Below are positions 44,848-54,278 of a DNA stretch of 64,000 nucleotides, piece after piece (positions within the stretch are counted from its first letter, which is position 1; each line of letters begins with the position of its first letter). Below the pieces are notes generated by a model that searched no databases, was not told the origin of the DNA, and saw only the letters and a list, made by a program, of their open reading frames with translations. The position numbers were made by a program, and so were the translations under genes. This DNA comes from Flavobacteriaceae bacterium. GTDB lineage: Bacteria; Bacteroidota; Bacteroidia; Flavobacteriales; Flavobacteriaceae. The stretch lies in the NCBI GenBank assembly GCA_028284005.1, contig JANQSO010000013.1:37996-101995 (forward strand), written 5' to 3'.

Positions 44848-45624
44848 CTACTCTAGTTTGTTATTTAATTTCTGAAGTTTAATGCGCGTCAATACTTTCT
44901 TAGTGTACAATGGAAAATCTGCATTGAGCAACCAGCCAAAATACCCCGGTTCTTTTTCCATGACATCCTCTACTTTGGCTCCTTTGTGTTTACCAAAATT
45001 AAAGATCTCTTCTCTTTCTTTGTTATAGCCAATATACCCGGCAAAATCTGCAAAGCTCTTATGAGAACTAAACACCGCCAGGGAAGCCACATCATTCTCA
45101 AGATCATCGTATTTGTCTAATTGTGCCTTTAAAACCTCATAAGTAGCATCTGTATCTGCTTTAGCACTGTGTGCATCTTCCAGGTCTTTATCGCAGTAGA
45201 ACTTATACGCAGCTTCTAAGGTGCGTTTTTCTTTTTTATGAAAAATGGTCTGTACATCTACAGACAGTGCCTTTTTCAGATCAAAATCTATTTCCGCACG
45301 CAATAGTTCTTCAGCTAATAAAGGAATATCAAACCTGTTGGAATTAAACCCTCCAAGGTCACTGTCTTTCAGCAAAGCATAGACCTTAGGGGCCAATTCG
45401 CGAAAAGTAGGTTCGTTAGCTACCATTTCGTTTGTTATTCCGTGAATGGCAGATACTACCGCCGGAATAGGCATCTCCGGATTCACACGCCAGGTATGAC
45501 TTTCTTTATTACCATTGGGAAAGACTTTTAAGATGGAAATTTCTACAATTCGGTCTGTTGCTACATTTATCCCTGTTGTTTCCAGGTCAAAAAAGCAGAT
45601 AGGTTTCTTTAAGTTTAATTCCAT
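44848..45624 (-). CDS. DEDDh 3'-5' exonuclease (DNA polymerase III epsilon-like)
   Basis: The 258-residue protein has the exonuclease motifs FFDLETTGI (Asp and Glu), GFNSNRFDIPLLAEE and HSAKADTDATYEV (His and Asp). Its C-terminal part carries FNFGKHKGAKVEDV...PGYFGWLLN, which resembles the DUF3820-type module of the gene at 14518-14751. It probably trims DNA or RNA 3' ends in repair or turnover. It is the first gene of a tight four-gene unit with FAH, Hpt and cinA. A -7 element TACCTTTG lies at 45642-45649 on its strand. Confidence 0.93.
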   Translation of the reverse strand: MELNLKKPICFFDLETTGINVATDRIVEISILKVFPNGNKESHTWRVNPEMPIPAVVSAIHGITNEMVANEPTFRELAPKVYALLKDSDLGGFNSNRFDIPLLAEELLRAEIDFDLKKALSVDVQTIFHKKEKRTLEAAYKFYCDKDLEDAHSAKADTDATYEVLKAQLDKYDDLENDVASLAVFSSHKSFADFAGYIGYNKEREEIFNFGKHKGAKVEDVMEKEPGYFGWLLNADFPLYTKKVLTRIKLQKLNNKLE

Positions 45625-45632
45625 TGGTACGA

Positions 45633-45665
45633 TTTGTGATACAAAGGTAGTAATTCATAAATTTG
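45633..45665 (+). promoter_or_regulatory. strong predicted promoter of the 45676 gene
   Basis: TTTG (45633-45636), a 21-base spacer and TAAATTTG (45658-45665) match the Bacteroidota consensus exactly. The expected transcript start would lie only a few bases before the ATG at 45676, so the message would be nearly leaderless. Confidence 0.65.
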
Positions 45666-45675
45666 TGACTTGCCT

Positions 45676-46287
45676 ATGTTACGTAAAATTCTATTTACTT
45701 TTTTAGCTTTTTTATCATTTCAAATGTATGCCCAGGAGCTACAGGTTTTAATTTCTGAAAAGAAGTCCGGAAAACGTATTGTCCTTTTTGCTGAAAACAG
45801 AACTACAGATACCTTGAATGTATTTTTTATGGTCAATGCCGAAGGCTACCGCAAAAGTGCTTCAAAACCTGTCATTAAAGACATCCCTCCCAAGGCAAAG
45901 GTCCCAATGATCACACTAATTGAGTTGACAGATACTCCTTCAAGGTATACCTATGACCTCATCATCAATAAAGAAAAAAGGAACGTCAACTTTACGTATG
46001 AGAAACAAGCCAAGGATATTAAAAAAATGATCAAAGGAAAACGGGTCCTTTTCACCAAAAATAATTGTGAGAAATGTGATGAACTTGCAACGACATTAAA
46101 AGACAACCGTATCTCACACCGTGTATTTGACATTACAGAGGATGCCATACTTTACAACCAGTTTATGCGGCTTATTGAAAGAAGTTTAACCGAAGAGACC
46201 AAAATTCGTTTCCCTGTGATCTGGAACAAGGACCATGTGATCTTTGGTTATAACGATCTGGAAACAATAGTAAAGGAGATACAGTAA
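45676..46287 (+). CDS. exported protein with a glutaredoxin-like CxxC domain
   Basis: The 203-residue protein has a signal peptide (MLRKILFTFLAFLSFQMYAQ). A first domain of about 110 residues has a beta-sandwich look (RIVLFAENRTTDTLNVFFMV). The second domain, VLFTKNNCEKCDELATTLKD, carries a CEKC redox motif followed by DNRISHRVFDI as in glutaredoxin folds, ending FPVIWNKDHVIFGYNDLE. A Pro precedes the strand, as in thioredoxin-like active sites. It could be a periplasmic disulfide exchanger. The ATG at 45676 is preferred over a TTG two codons earlier. It abuts the convergent E2 gene. Confidence 0.75.
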   Translation: MLRKILFTFLAFLSFQMYAQELQVLISEKKSGKRIVLFAENRTTDTLNVFFMVNAEGYRKSASKPVIKDIPPKAKVPMITLIELTDTPSRYTYDLIINKEKRNVNFTYEKQAKDIKKMIKGKRVLFTKNNCEKCDELATTLKDNRISHRVFDITEDAILYNQFMRLIERSLTEETKIRFPVIWNKDHVIFGYNDLETIVKEIQ

Positions 46288-47610
46288 TTAAAACTCCCTG
46301 TTGCTATCCCATCCTTCAAGATAATCTGCAACCCGTTTTACAAACTGTCCTCCTAAAGCGCCATTTACCACCCTGTGGTCATAGCTGTGTGACAGGAACA
46401 TCTTGTAACGAATACCAATGAAGTCACCTTCCGGTGTTTCGATCACTGCAGGAACTTTACGTATCGCACCCAATGCCAAAATACCTACCTGCGGCTGGTT
46501 GATGATAGGTGTTCCCATAATACTTCCAAAAGTACCCACATTGGTTACCGTATAGGTTCCCCCCTGGATCTCATCCGGTTTTAATTGATTGTTACGCGCG
46601 CGGTTGGCAAGGTCATTCACCGCCTTACTCATTCCAACCAAATTGAGTTGGTCCGCGTTTTTAATTACGGGAACTATTAGATTGCCATCAGCTAAAGCAG
46701 CTGCCATTCCCAGGTTGATGTTTTTCCGCTTGATGATCTTTTCACCATCTACAGAGATGTTCATCATAGGGAAATCCTTGAGAGCTTTTGCAACAGCTTC
46801 CATGAAAATAGGTGTAAAGGTCAGGTTTTCTCCCTCTCTCTTCGCAAAAGCCTCTTTTACTTTTTTGCGCCAGTTCCATATCTTTGTTACATCGGCTTCG
46901 ATAAAAGATTGTACATGGGCGGAAGTTTGTACACTTTCCACCATATGATGGGCGATGAGTTTCCCCATACGGGTCATCTCTATAATTTCATCCTCTCCAT
47001 TTACTGAAACCGGAGTTGCCGGTTTTGAGGTTTGCTTTTCTGCTTGCGGGCTAGCAGTAACTTGTGGCGTTGAAGGTTTTGCGGAACGGTTTTCAAGATA
47101 GCCTAAAATATCATTCTTTGTTACACGTCCGTCTTTTCCCGTACCGGGAATACTGTCCAATTCAGCTTGCAGGATTCCTTCGGCAGCAGCAATGTTCTTT
47201 ACCAAAGGAGAATAAAATCTGTCACCACTACTTTCAATAGTCGATTGAGTGGTTTCCTTGGCCGTTGCTACTTGCTTTTCAACCTCTGCAATGGCTTCCT
47301 GTGGCACCGAAGCAGCTTCTTCTACTTTAACTTCGGTTTTTGGAGGTTCGGCCACAGCTTCTCCGTTCATCTCCGTTTCAATAATAGCAATGGTCTGCCC
47401 TACTTGTACTACATCATCTGTGTTGAATAGTTTTTCTACCAAAACACCATCCACTTCACTGGGTACTTCGCTATCCACCTTATCGGTAGCTATCTCAAGT
47501 ACAGCTTCATCTGCTTCTATAGTATCTCCTACTTCTTTAAGCCAGTTGGTTACCGTAGCTTCGGCAACACTTTCACCCATCTTTGGTAGTTTCAATTCAA
47601 ATTTTGCCAT
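46288..47610 (-). CDS. 2-oxoacid dehydrogenase E2 (dihydrolipoyl acyltransferase)
   Basis: The 440-residue E2 has an N-terminal lipoyl domain with the modified lysine in EIATDKVDSEVPS and a Pro/Ala/Thr-rich linker. The E3-binding domain is FYSPLVKNIAAAEGILQAEL through GRVTKNDILGYL, and the catalytic core has SHSYDHRVVNGALGGQF. It transfers acyl groups to CoA in a pyruvate, branched-chain or 2-oxoglutarate dehydrogenase complex; the sequence alone does not fix which. E1 and E3 genes are not adjacent. Confidence 0.92.
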   Translation of the reverse strand: MAKFELKLPKMGESVAEATVTNWLKEVGDTIEADEAVLEIATDKVDSEVPSEVDGVLVEKLFNTDDVVQVGQTIAIIETEMNGEAVAEPPKTEVKVEEAASVPQEAIAEVEKQVATAKETTQSTIESSGDRFYSPLVKNIAAAEGILQAELDSIPGTGKDGRVTKNDILGYLENRSAKPSTPQVTASPQAEKQTSKPATPVSVNGEDEIIEMTRMGKLIAHHMVESVQTSAHVQSFIEADVTKIWNWRKKVKEAFAKREGENLTFTPIFMEAVAKALKDFPMMNISVDGEKIIKRKNINLGMAAALADGNLIVPVIKNADQLNLVGMSKAVNDLANRARNNQLKPDEIQGGTYTVTNVGTFGSIMGTPIINQPQVGILALGAIRKVPAVIETPEGDFIGIRYKMFLSHSYDHRVVNGALGGQFVKRVADYLEGWDSNREF

Positions 47611-47687
47611 AATTCCTTTATTGCAGCTATTTTTATTTTAACGCTGCAAAATTAGTTAAATTTCAACTATTTCTTGTTTGAAATCTC

Positions 47688-48803
47688 TTAAAAAACGATC
47701 ACGCTTCCTTTTTCATCACTTTGGTCACTTCCTACAATAAAATTACTTCTTGGCGGATAGATTCGGAATTGATTGTTATTGTTTCTGAAACGCTTCATTA
47801 TAGAAAAGATCTGCGAATACTGCATGTATTCAGAATCAAAAATAAGCATGGAATTACTAAAGTTCTCTTCTTGAAATATTGCTTTAGAAGCCGATTTTAA
47901 AGGCATATCCAGTTTTTCTGAAAGTCCTTTCAGCAAATAGAGGTTTTCGGTAAAGACATAGGCATTGTCCGGAGCTACACTAACTACATTATTGCTTTTT
48001 GAGGCTCTAAATCTTTTCAGAAGTAAAACTCCTAAATTCACCGAAGCATTAAAAAGCGGGTTTGTTTTGAAGTGTTTTTTATAAAAAATGCGCATGGCTC
48101 CGTAAAATCTATCATAGTATAAAGCATCTTTCTTGGTGCTTTCTCCTTTGTAGTGCAATACATCTGTACTTCCCAAATAGTGATTTTGATAACCGGCCAT
48201 TTTTATTTTATAGGAAAGGTCTATATCTTCTCCATACATAAAATACTCTTCGTCAAACCCTCCTACCTCGTTGTAGATACTTCGTTTTAAGAACATAAAT
48301 GCTCCAACCAGAATATCTGCTTTCCCGGCAGCGTCTTTTGAAAGGTGTTTCGCATAATAACTGCCTCCCAGTCCAAATAGTTTTAGAATGGATGCTTTTG
48401 GTGTAGGCACATTGCGTTTACTCTCCGGAAGGAAATTTCCAGTACCGTCCATTAAATAAACTCCTAATGCTCCCATATTTTCTATGGCCTGGGCATACTG
48501 AATACATTTTATAAAGGTATCTTCGGAAACTGCCGTATCGGGATTCAGAATACAAACATATTCACCTTTTGCGATAGCGACTCCCTGGTTATTTGCTTTA
48601 CTAAAACCTACATTCTCTTTATTATCTATTAAGGTCACATTGGGAAAAAGCTTTTTTACCATTTCACAACTATCATCGGAAGAGTCGTTATCGATCACAA
48701 TAATCTCAGCATCTATACTGGCTAAAGCACGCTGAACACTACGAATGGCCTGTTCCAAAAAAAAACGGACATTGTAATTAAGGATGATCACGGATAGCTT
48801 CAA
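47688..48803 (-). CDS. family 2 glycosyltransferase
   Basis: The 371-residue protein begins MKLSVIILNYNVRFFLEQAI. It shows the GT-A nucleotide-binding aspartates in EIIVIDNDSSDD and ILNPDTAVSED, and YFMYGEDIDLSYKIKMAGYQ as the acceptor region, typical of rhamnosyl-type transferases (WbbL-like). A C-terminal extension of about 100 residues is unrelated to the catalytic domain. It starts 3 bases after the recR stop and is probably co-transcribed with it. Confidence 0.9.
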   Translation of the reverse strand: MKLSVIILNYNVRFFLEQAIRSVQRALASIDAEIIVIDNDSSDDSCEMVKKLFPNVTLIDNKENVGFSKANNQGVAIAKGEYVCILNPDTAVSEDTFIKCIQYAQAIENMGALGVYLMDGTGNFLPESKRNVPTPKASILKLFGLGGSYYAKHLSKDAAGKADILVGAFMFLKRSIYNEVGGFDEEYFMYGEDIDLSYKIKMAGYQNHYLGSTDVLHYKGESTKKDALYYDRFYGAMRIFYKKHFKTNPLFNASVNLGVLLLKRFRASKSNNVVSVAPDNAYVFTENLYLLKGLSEKLDMPLKSASKAIFQEENFSNSMLIFDSEYMQYSQIFSIMKRFRNNNNQFRIYPPRSNFIVGSDQSDEKGSVIVF

Positions 48804-48806
48804 GGT

Positions 48807-49427
48807 CTATGAGCTTTTTAAAGAAGTTTCAAACGGAATTCTATTTAAAATACTACGCCCTAAAGTAATCTCGTCTGCATATTCCAACTCGTCTCCCACC
48901 GAGATACCACGGGCAATTGTTGTAGTAGTTACCGGATACTCTTCAATTTGTTTGAATATAAAAAAATTGGTAGTGTCTCCTTCCATTGTAGAGCTCAATG
49001 CAAAAATAAGTTCTTCTACATCTCCCGACTTTACTTTTTCTACCAGACTGGCAATATTTAATTCTCCCGGTCCCACTCCATCCATAGGAGAGATCTTACC
49101 ACCCAATACGTGATAGTTTCCCTTGTACTGACTTGTATTTTCAATTGCCATTACATCACGAATATCTTCGACAACACAAATAATTTTTTTGTTGCGGTTA
49201 GGATTGGCACATATTTCACACAAGGCTGTGTCGCTAATGTTGTGGCAATTTTTACAAAAGTTAATTTCTTCGCGCATCTGCTGCAAACTCTCCGAAAGAC
49301 GTTGTGTTTGTTCTTGCGGCTGTTTCAGCATATGTAATACCAAACGCAGTGCTGTACGCTTGCCAATACCGGGAAGCTGTGACATCTCGTTCACAGCATT
49401 TTCAAGTAGTTTCGAAGAAAAGTCCAT
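48807..49427 (-). CDS. recR: recombination protein RecR
   Basis: RecR loads RecA in the RecFOR repair pathway. The 206-residue protein has a helix-hairpin-helix ([19 protein letters not shown]), the four-cysteine zinc finger ([20 protein letters not shown]) and a Toprim domain ([32 protein letters not shown]). The length is normal. A family 2 glycosyltransferase gene follows after 3 bases. Confidence 0.97.
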   Translation of the reverse strand: MDFSSKLLENAVNEMSQLPGIGKRTALRLVLHMLKQPQEQTQRLSESLQQMREEINFCKNCHNISDTALCEICANPNRNKKIICVVEDIRDVMAIENTSQYKGNYHVLGGKISPMDGVGPGELNIASLVEKVKSGDVEELIFALSSTMEGDTTNFFIFKQIEEYPVTTTTIARGISVGDELEYADEITLGRSILNRIPFETSLKSS

Positions 49428-49456
49428 AGGTAATAATTGAAAGGCAAGATAAAAAA

Positions 49457-49489
49457 AATGCTTCAGAAAAATAATATTTCTGAAGCATT
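49457..49489 (-). terminator. strong intrinsic terminator of the T9SS propeller gene
   Basis: A perfect 13-bp stem (AATGCTTCAGAAA with TTTCTGAAGCATT) and 7-nt loop are followed on the minus strand by eight T residues. It separates the large propeller gene from recR. Confidence 0.9.
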
Positions 49490-49510
49490 CTATTTATAAG
49501 ATATAAGCTC

Positions 49511-52003
49511 TTACTTCTTGATAAATTTCTTGGTTACAGCTCCTCTGTCAGAATTGATTCTAACAAAATAAGCTCCGGTTTGTAATCCCGAAATATTTAA
49601 AGTGTGCTGTCTTACCACAGAAATATCAGATTGGTGAATTACCAGTTTACCTGTAATGTCATATACTCTGAAATCCGCTTCAACTGCTTGCTGGAACCTA
49701 ACAGTAAGTTCATTAAGAGCAGGGTTTGGATATAGTGAAACACTTTCCTTACTTAAGAGATTATCATCTGTTCCTAAGTTATCTTCTACCAATGGAGTAA
49801 CCCAAAGGCCTCTTCCATAGGTTCCTGCATATAACATATTGGTCACATTATTAATATCCAGCTCACCAATAATTACATTTGGTAAATTATTGCTATAAGG
49901 TACCCAATCTGTCATAGTGTTATCAATATAATAAACACCATAATCCATTCCTACGTACAGTCCATCTTTACCATTATCATCCCAGATCACTGCACCGGCT
50001 GCAAAATTAGGTAGGTTCTTCTTATAGTTTTCCCAGGTTGTACCACCATCATTTGAAACTTTAACAGCTTGTGTACCTGCAACTGCAATAGCAACTCTAT
50101 CTGGATCTGTAGGGTGAATAGCAATAGAGGTAACTGTTCCTCCCGGAAGTGTGGTTTGTACCCAGTTTGTAGCTCCACCATCAGTAGTTTTGTACATGAA
50201 TCCTCCATTAGAGGCATACATGATCTGGTTATTGGTAGGTGCAATTTTTAAGTTATCAAGGTCCCCAACAAAATTCTGAGAGATTGGAGCCCATACTCCT
50301 CCTTGATTTGTAGACTTATAAATAATATTATAAGCACAGTAAATAGTATTACTCACTGTTGGGTCCTGCTCAAAAGGACTCACCCAGGCACCGGAGCCTG
50401 ATCCTGGTTCCGGAAGGTTAGTAATTGATGTTCCTGAATTATTTGTTCTGAACATTCCTCCGTTTTGGATCATACCATACATGATGTTGGAGAAGTCTTT
50501 GTCAACAAATCCTTCCATACCATCTGCTCCTAACCAATCTCTCCATCCATTAGCTTCTGTATAAAAAGATGTACCATTATCCTGTGATCCTCCAGTCACA
50601 ACAACATCGGCTGTCTGTGAAACACCGATCTTATAGAATTGACGAATTCCAAGACCTTTGGTAATATCTGTATAATAATTGGCGTTAAGGTTAGGAGTAT
50701 CCGTAGCTTTAAAGATTCCTCCGTCTGTTCCTACAAACAATACACTACCTATAAATTCAAAGATATCAACATCGGCATGGCAATATCCTATATTGGCACT
50801 GGCAGCATCTGCCGGAATCCAGTCTGAAGTATTAACAAAAGTAACTCCTCCATCCATGGATCTCCAGGTAAGTATACCTGCAATGTGCACCTCATCAACA
50901 TCATTAGGATTTACAGCAATAGCCATATCACGAGGTGCCTGACCTCCACTTTGGAACCCTGCGGTATCATAACCAAAATAGTTTCTACCTGCGTGATTCA
51001 ATTGCGTAAAGCTGGACCCGCTGTCGGCAGAAGAATAAAAGCCTCCAAAAGACGATCCACTTGCCTCTACAACATATACAACAGTATCATCGTCTGCAGA
51101 AACACCAATCATTTTTGGACCGGTACTAAAACCTCCAATAGTGCTAAATGTTACACCTCCATCGGTTGATTTGTGGAAACCAGTTCCCGAGGCATATACA
51201 ACAGAAGGATCTCCAGGCTTAAATTCTATGTCATATCCTCTGGTATCCGATACAGGCTCCGTCCAGTTAGATCCTCCGTCTGTAGAACTGAATACTCCCT
51301 GATTCTCACTTGTAGCGAACATAATGTTAGCATTGGTAGGGTGTAATAAAATTCTATTCACTCTGGAAGCGCCAATATCTGCTAATAGATTCCAGGTACC
51401 TCCCGCATCTGTAGATTTGTAGATCAATCCACTATTCGATCCGAAGAAATAGGTATCTGAATCCTGAGGGTCAATAGCTACAGAAAAAACATACATATTA
51501 GCAAAATCGTCGTTTAAGGGAGTCCAGTTTTGGCCTCCGTCTGTAGTTCTCCATACACCTCCGGTATTTGCACCAACAATAATGTGGTCATTATCTGTAA
51601 GGTCAACAGAGATGGCTGTAATACGACCAACTCCAGGACTCCATGCCGTAGTGGCATTCCAGTCATCCGGACCTAGTTCTACCCAGTTATCGGCGAGCAC
51701 CTGACGTTCTTGCGCAGTATCGTTCAAATATGCATTATAGCGTTGTAGCTCGGCCAGTCTATCAGTGACCTTAGGTAAATATCCATTGTCATCTGCCTGA
51801 CGGATCGCCATATATTCCCAGCGCTTAAATTGCTTATAACCAGAGCCTCTTCCCTTGTCTTTATCGGCGAAGTAGGCTTCTGCATTATCAATTATTTCTT
51901 GAACTGTATAGGTCTCAGCTTCAATCATTCGAATATATTCTTGTGACTGTGAAGTTGTTACATACAGAAAAAAAGTTAAAAGTAGTAATAGTTTAGTTTT
52001 CAT
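49511..52003 (-). CDS. T9SS-exported sortilin/Asp-box beta-propeller protein
   Basis: The 830-residue precursor has a signal peptide ending TSQS. It carries many Asp-box repeats of the SxDxGxxW type (TTDGGQNWTPL, STDAGGTWNLL, STDGGSNWTEP, STNQGGVWAPI, SNDGGTTWENY), forming one or two large VPS10/sialidase-like propellers. A type A T9SS sorting domain starts SLYPNPALNELTV and ends KKFIKK. Such proteins are secreted glycan- or peptide-binding surface proteins. The minus-strand -7 element TACTTTTG lies at 52047-52054, 44 bases before the ATG; the -33 is poor. Confidence 0.9.
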   Translation of the reverse strand: MKTKLLLLLTFFLYVTTSQSQEYIRMIEAETYTVQEIIDNAEAYFADKDKGRGSGYKQFKRWEYMAIRQADDNGYLPKVTDRLAELQRYNAYLNDTAQERQVLADNWVELGPDDWNATTAWSPGVGRITAISVDLTDNDHIIVGANTGGVWRTTDGGQNWTPLNDDFANMYVFSVAIDPQDSDTYFFGSNSGLIYKSTDAGGTWNLLADIGASRVNRILLHPTNANIMFATSENQGVFSSTDGGSNWTEPVSDTRGYDIEFKPGDPSVVYASGTGFHKSTDGGVTFSTIGGFSTGPKMIGVSADDDTVVYVVEASGSSFGGFYSSADSGSSFTQLNHAGRNYFGYDTAGFQSGGQAPRDMAIAVNPNDVDEVHIAGILTWRSMDGGVTFVNTSDWIPADAASANIGYCHADVDIFEFIGSVLFVGTDGGIFKATDTPNLNANYYTDITKGLGIRQFYKIGVSQTADVVVTGGSQDNGTSFYTEANGWRDWLGADGMEGFVDKDFSNIMYGMIQNGGMFRTNNSGTSITNLPEPGSGSGAWVSPFEQDPTVSNTIYCAYNIIYKSTNQGGVWAPISQNFVGDLDNLKIAPTNNQIMYASNGGFMYKTTDGGATNWVQTTLPGGTVTSIAIHPTDPDRVAIAVAGTQAVKVSNDGGTTWENYKKNLPNFAAGAVIWDDNGKDGLYVGMDYGVYYIDNTMTDWVPYSNNLPNVIIGELDINNVTNMLYAGTYGRGLWVTPLVEDNLGTDDNLLSKESVSLYPNPALNELTVRFQQAVEADFRVYDITGKLVIHQSDISVVRQHTLNISGLQTGAYFVRINSDRGAVTKKFIKK

Positions 52004-52127
52004 AGCTTATATTATTATAAATTAAAGGGTTAGCTTACTAATTGTTCAAAAGTATTAAAAATTTAAATTGCCTCATAAGCAATCTTTGTATTTTTACAAA
52101 AAAATCTAAATTTAAGTCGAAAAATAT

Positions 52128-53573
52128 ATGCAGCCATTACAAATATTGCTATTAATTGCCGGATATTTTGGAATTTTATTGCTCATTTCATTTTTAACGA
52201 ACAAAGGAGGAAGCAATTCCGACTTTTTTAAGGCAGGAAAACAGTCTCCCTGGTATTTGGTTGCTTTTGGGATGATAGGAGCATCACTTAGCGGTGTAAC
52301 CTTTATATCGGTTCCCGGCTGGGTAGAAGCATCAAAGTTCAGTTACTTTCAGGTAGTTTTAGGGTATACCGTAGGATATGCGGTCATTGGAACCGTACTT
52401 ATGCCGTTGTATTATCGCTTGAACCTCACGTCTATTTATACTTATTTAGAGGGGCGTTTTGGTAAATATTCATATAAGACAGGTGCTTCATTCTTTCTTT
52501 TGTCACGTGTAGTAGGCGCTAGCTTTAGACTATACCTGGTGGCAATCGTACTTCAGGAGCTGGTGTTCGATGAAATGGGAGTCCCTTTTTGGGTAACAGT
52601 AACCATAACTATCTTACTTATCTGGTTGTATACATTTAAAAGTGGTATCAAAACGATCGTGTGGACAGATACACTGCAAACATTATTTATGTTGATAGCC
52701 GTGGGAGTTGCCATTTATTACGTATCTGAAGACCTGGGACTTTCTGCCGGAACTTTATTTAATTTTATTTCTGAAAGTGACCTCTCGCAAATGTTCTTTT
52801 TTGATGATTGGAAAAGCGGGGATCATTTTGTAAAACAGTTTTTGAGCGGGGCTTTTATAGCTATTGTAATGACGGGACTAGACCAGGATATGATGCAAAA
52901 GAACCTCACGTGCAGAAATTTAAAAGATGCTCAAAAGAACATGTTTTGGTTTACCATTGTACTCACCATTGTAAACTTTATCTTTTTGGCTTTAGGGCTA
53001 CTACTAACCGTATATGCACAAAAAAATGGTATTGATGCACATAAGGATCAGTTATTCCCAACTATTGCAACACAGAGCGGTTTAGGGATTGGAATTGCAA
53101 TTTTCTTTTTATTGGGATTGATAGCTGCTGCTTATTCTAGTGCCGATAGTGCACTAACATCATTGACTACCTCATTTAGTATTGATATTCTGGATATAGA
53201 AAAAAAGTATGACGAGCAAAAGCAGGTAAGAATTCGTAAAAGAATCCATATCCTTATTTCAATAGTATTGGTTCTCGTTATTATTTTGTTTAAATATGTT
53301 ATTGCAGATGCTTCGGTCATTGCCAAACTATTTACGTTTGCCGGCTATACCTATGGGCCACTACTGGGGCTATATGCTTACGGAATGTTCACAAAATGGA
53401 AAGTAAAGGATACTTTCGTGCCGGTAGTAGCTATTATTACTCCCTTTTTGGGATACGCAATAAGCCATTTCTTAATAGATTTGTTCAATTTTGACGTAGG
53501 ATTCGGAATTCTTATACTAAACGGGTTTCTAACCTTCTTCGGACTAATATTGATCCGTTCCCAAAAGAACTAG
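52128..53573 (+). CDS. sodium:solute symporter (SSS family)
   Basis: The 481-residue membrane protein has about 13 helices. The family signature is seen in SDFFKAGKQSPWYLVAFGMIG and SLSGVTFISVPGW near the N terminus and GLIAAAYSSADSALTSLTTSF near residue 345, where SSS proteins bind sodium. It imports a small organic solute using the sodium gradient; the substrate is not clear. Its last 30 bases overlap the 3' end of the convergent CoA-binding gene. A weak promoter (TTTG at 52085, TAAATTTA at 52107) precedes it. Confidence 0.93.
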   Translation: MQPLQILLLIAGYFGILLLISFLTNKGGSNSDFFKAGKQSPWYLVAFGMIGASLSGVTFISVPGWVEASKFSYFQVVLGYTVGYAVIGTVLMPLYYRLNLTSIYTYLEGRFGKYSYKTGASFFLLSRVVGASFRLYLVAIVLQELVFDEMGVPFWVTVTITILLIWLYTFKSGIKTIVWTDTLQTLFMLIAVGVAIYYVSEDLGLSAGTLFNFISESDLSQMFFFDDWKSGDHFVKQFLSGAFIAIVMTGLDQDMMQKNLTCRNLKDAQKNMFWFTIVLTIVNFIFLALGLLLTVYAQKNGIDAHKDQLFPTIATQSGLGIGIAIFFLLGLIAAAYSSADSALTSLTTSFSIDILDIEKKYDEQKQVRIRKRIHILISIVLVLVIILFKYVIADASVIAKLFTFAGYTYGPLLGLYAYGMFTKWKVKDTFVPVVAIITPFLGYAISHFLIDLFNFDVGFGILILNGFLTFFGLILIRSQKN

Positions 53574-53903
53574 AGTACAGGCAACCTCAACTTCAATATT
53601 GTTCTCTTCTAGTAAATGGTAGAGTTCTGCATTTTCGGTTCCCGGATTGAAAATGACACGTTTTGGATTCAGCGCAAAGATATAGTTATAGTATTCTTGT
53701 TGTCGCTTTGCATTTAGATATAAAGTAATGGTATCAAGTTGCTTAAAGAGTTCCTTTTTGGAAGTTATTGTAACGCCTGCAACCTCTCCTTCTTTTAGAC
53801 CTACTGCTACTGTAGTATGCCCTTTCGCAACCAGCCGATGTATGGCGAGGTTCGAGTAGCGGGACGGATTTAAACTTGCACCTAAAACTAGCGTTTTCTT
53901 CAT
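53544..53903 (-). CDS. CoA-binding-domain protein
   Basis: The 119-residue Rossmann-fold protein starts KKTLVLGASLNPSRYSNLAIHRLVAKGH and has NPKRVIFNPGTENAELYHLLEENNIEVEVACTLVLL, the small YccU-like CoA-binding family. It probably binds CoA or a nucleotide in the cytoplasm, with unknown role. Its 3' end overlaps that of the symporter by 30 bases on the other strand. Confidence 0.88.
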   Translation of the reverse strand: MKKTLVLGASLNPSRYSNLAIHRLVAKGHTTVAVGLKEGEVAGVTITSKKELFKQLDTITLYLNAKRQQEYYNYIFALNPKRVIFNPGTENAELYHLLEENNIEVEVACTLVLLGTDQY

Positions 53904-53986
53904 TTATTTTTTTTTAAAACTACGATGTCTGTACGGCACATCTCTTAAAACTTAGTTAAAATAATATTCTCATGTAACATTTTTTA

Positions 53987-54019
53987 TTTGGCTCCGTCTA
54001 TTGTATAGAAATATTTCTG
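53987..54019 (+). promoter_or_regulatory. possible promoter of a short transcript
   Basis: TTTG (53987-53990), a 21-base spacer and TATTTCTG (54012-54019, one mismatch to TANNTTTG) lie upstream of a strong terminator at 54077-54112, with no gene between. Confidence 0.4.
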
Positions 54020-54024
54020 TCTTT

Positions 54025-54112
54025 TACTGTGAAAATTTTACGTTGATGGTTAGTGTTAATAATAGCAGTAAAGGTACAAGCCCGAAGTTCTAGACTTCGG
54101 GTTTGTTTTTTT
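54025..54112 (+). ncRNA. candidate small RNA or leader transcript
   Basis: The interval from the predicted start to the terminator is about 88 bases and has no open frame of note. It could be a stand-alone small RNA or an attenuated leader of the outer-membrane receptor gene at 54279. This rests only on the promoter and terminator pair and is inference. The rest of the 375-base gap (53904-54278) is AT-rich with no other feature seen. Confidence 0.35.
54077..54112 (+). terminator. strong intrinsic terminator before the receptor gene
   Basis: An 11-bp stem (CAAGCCCGAAG with CTTCGGGTTTG, one G-U pair) and 7-nt loop are followed by seven T residues. It lies 166 bases upstream of the receptor ORF with no gene before it on this strand. 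Confidence 0.8.
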
Positions 54113-54278
54113 AAATGTTAAAATTTTAATTTTGTTTAACTTTTATGTAACAAGAATTTTAACGATGCGTCTTATTGTAAATGTTTGTAAATTTTTAACT
54201 AAGCATAGGTTTTAAGGTTATGCAAAGCAGCAGACATAATATTCCATCAAATAATTAACGAACAAACTCAATCGAAAA

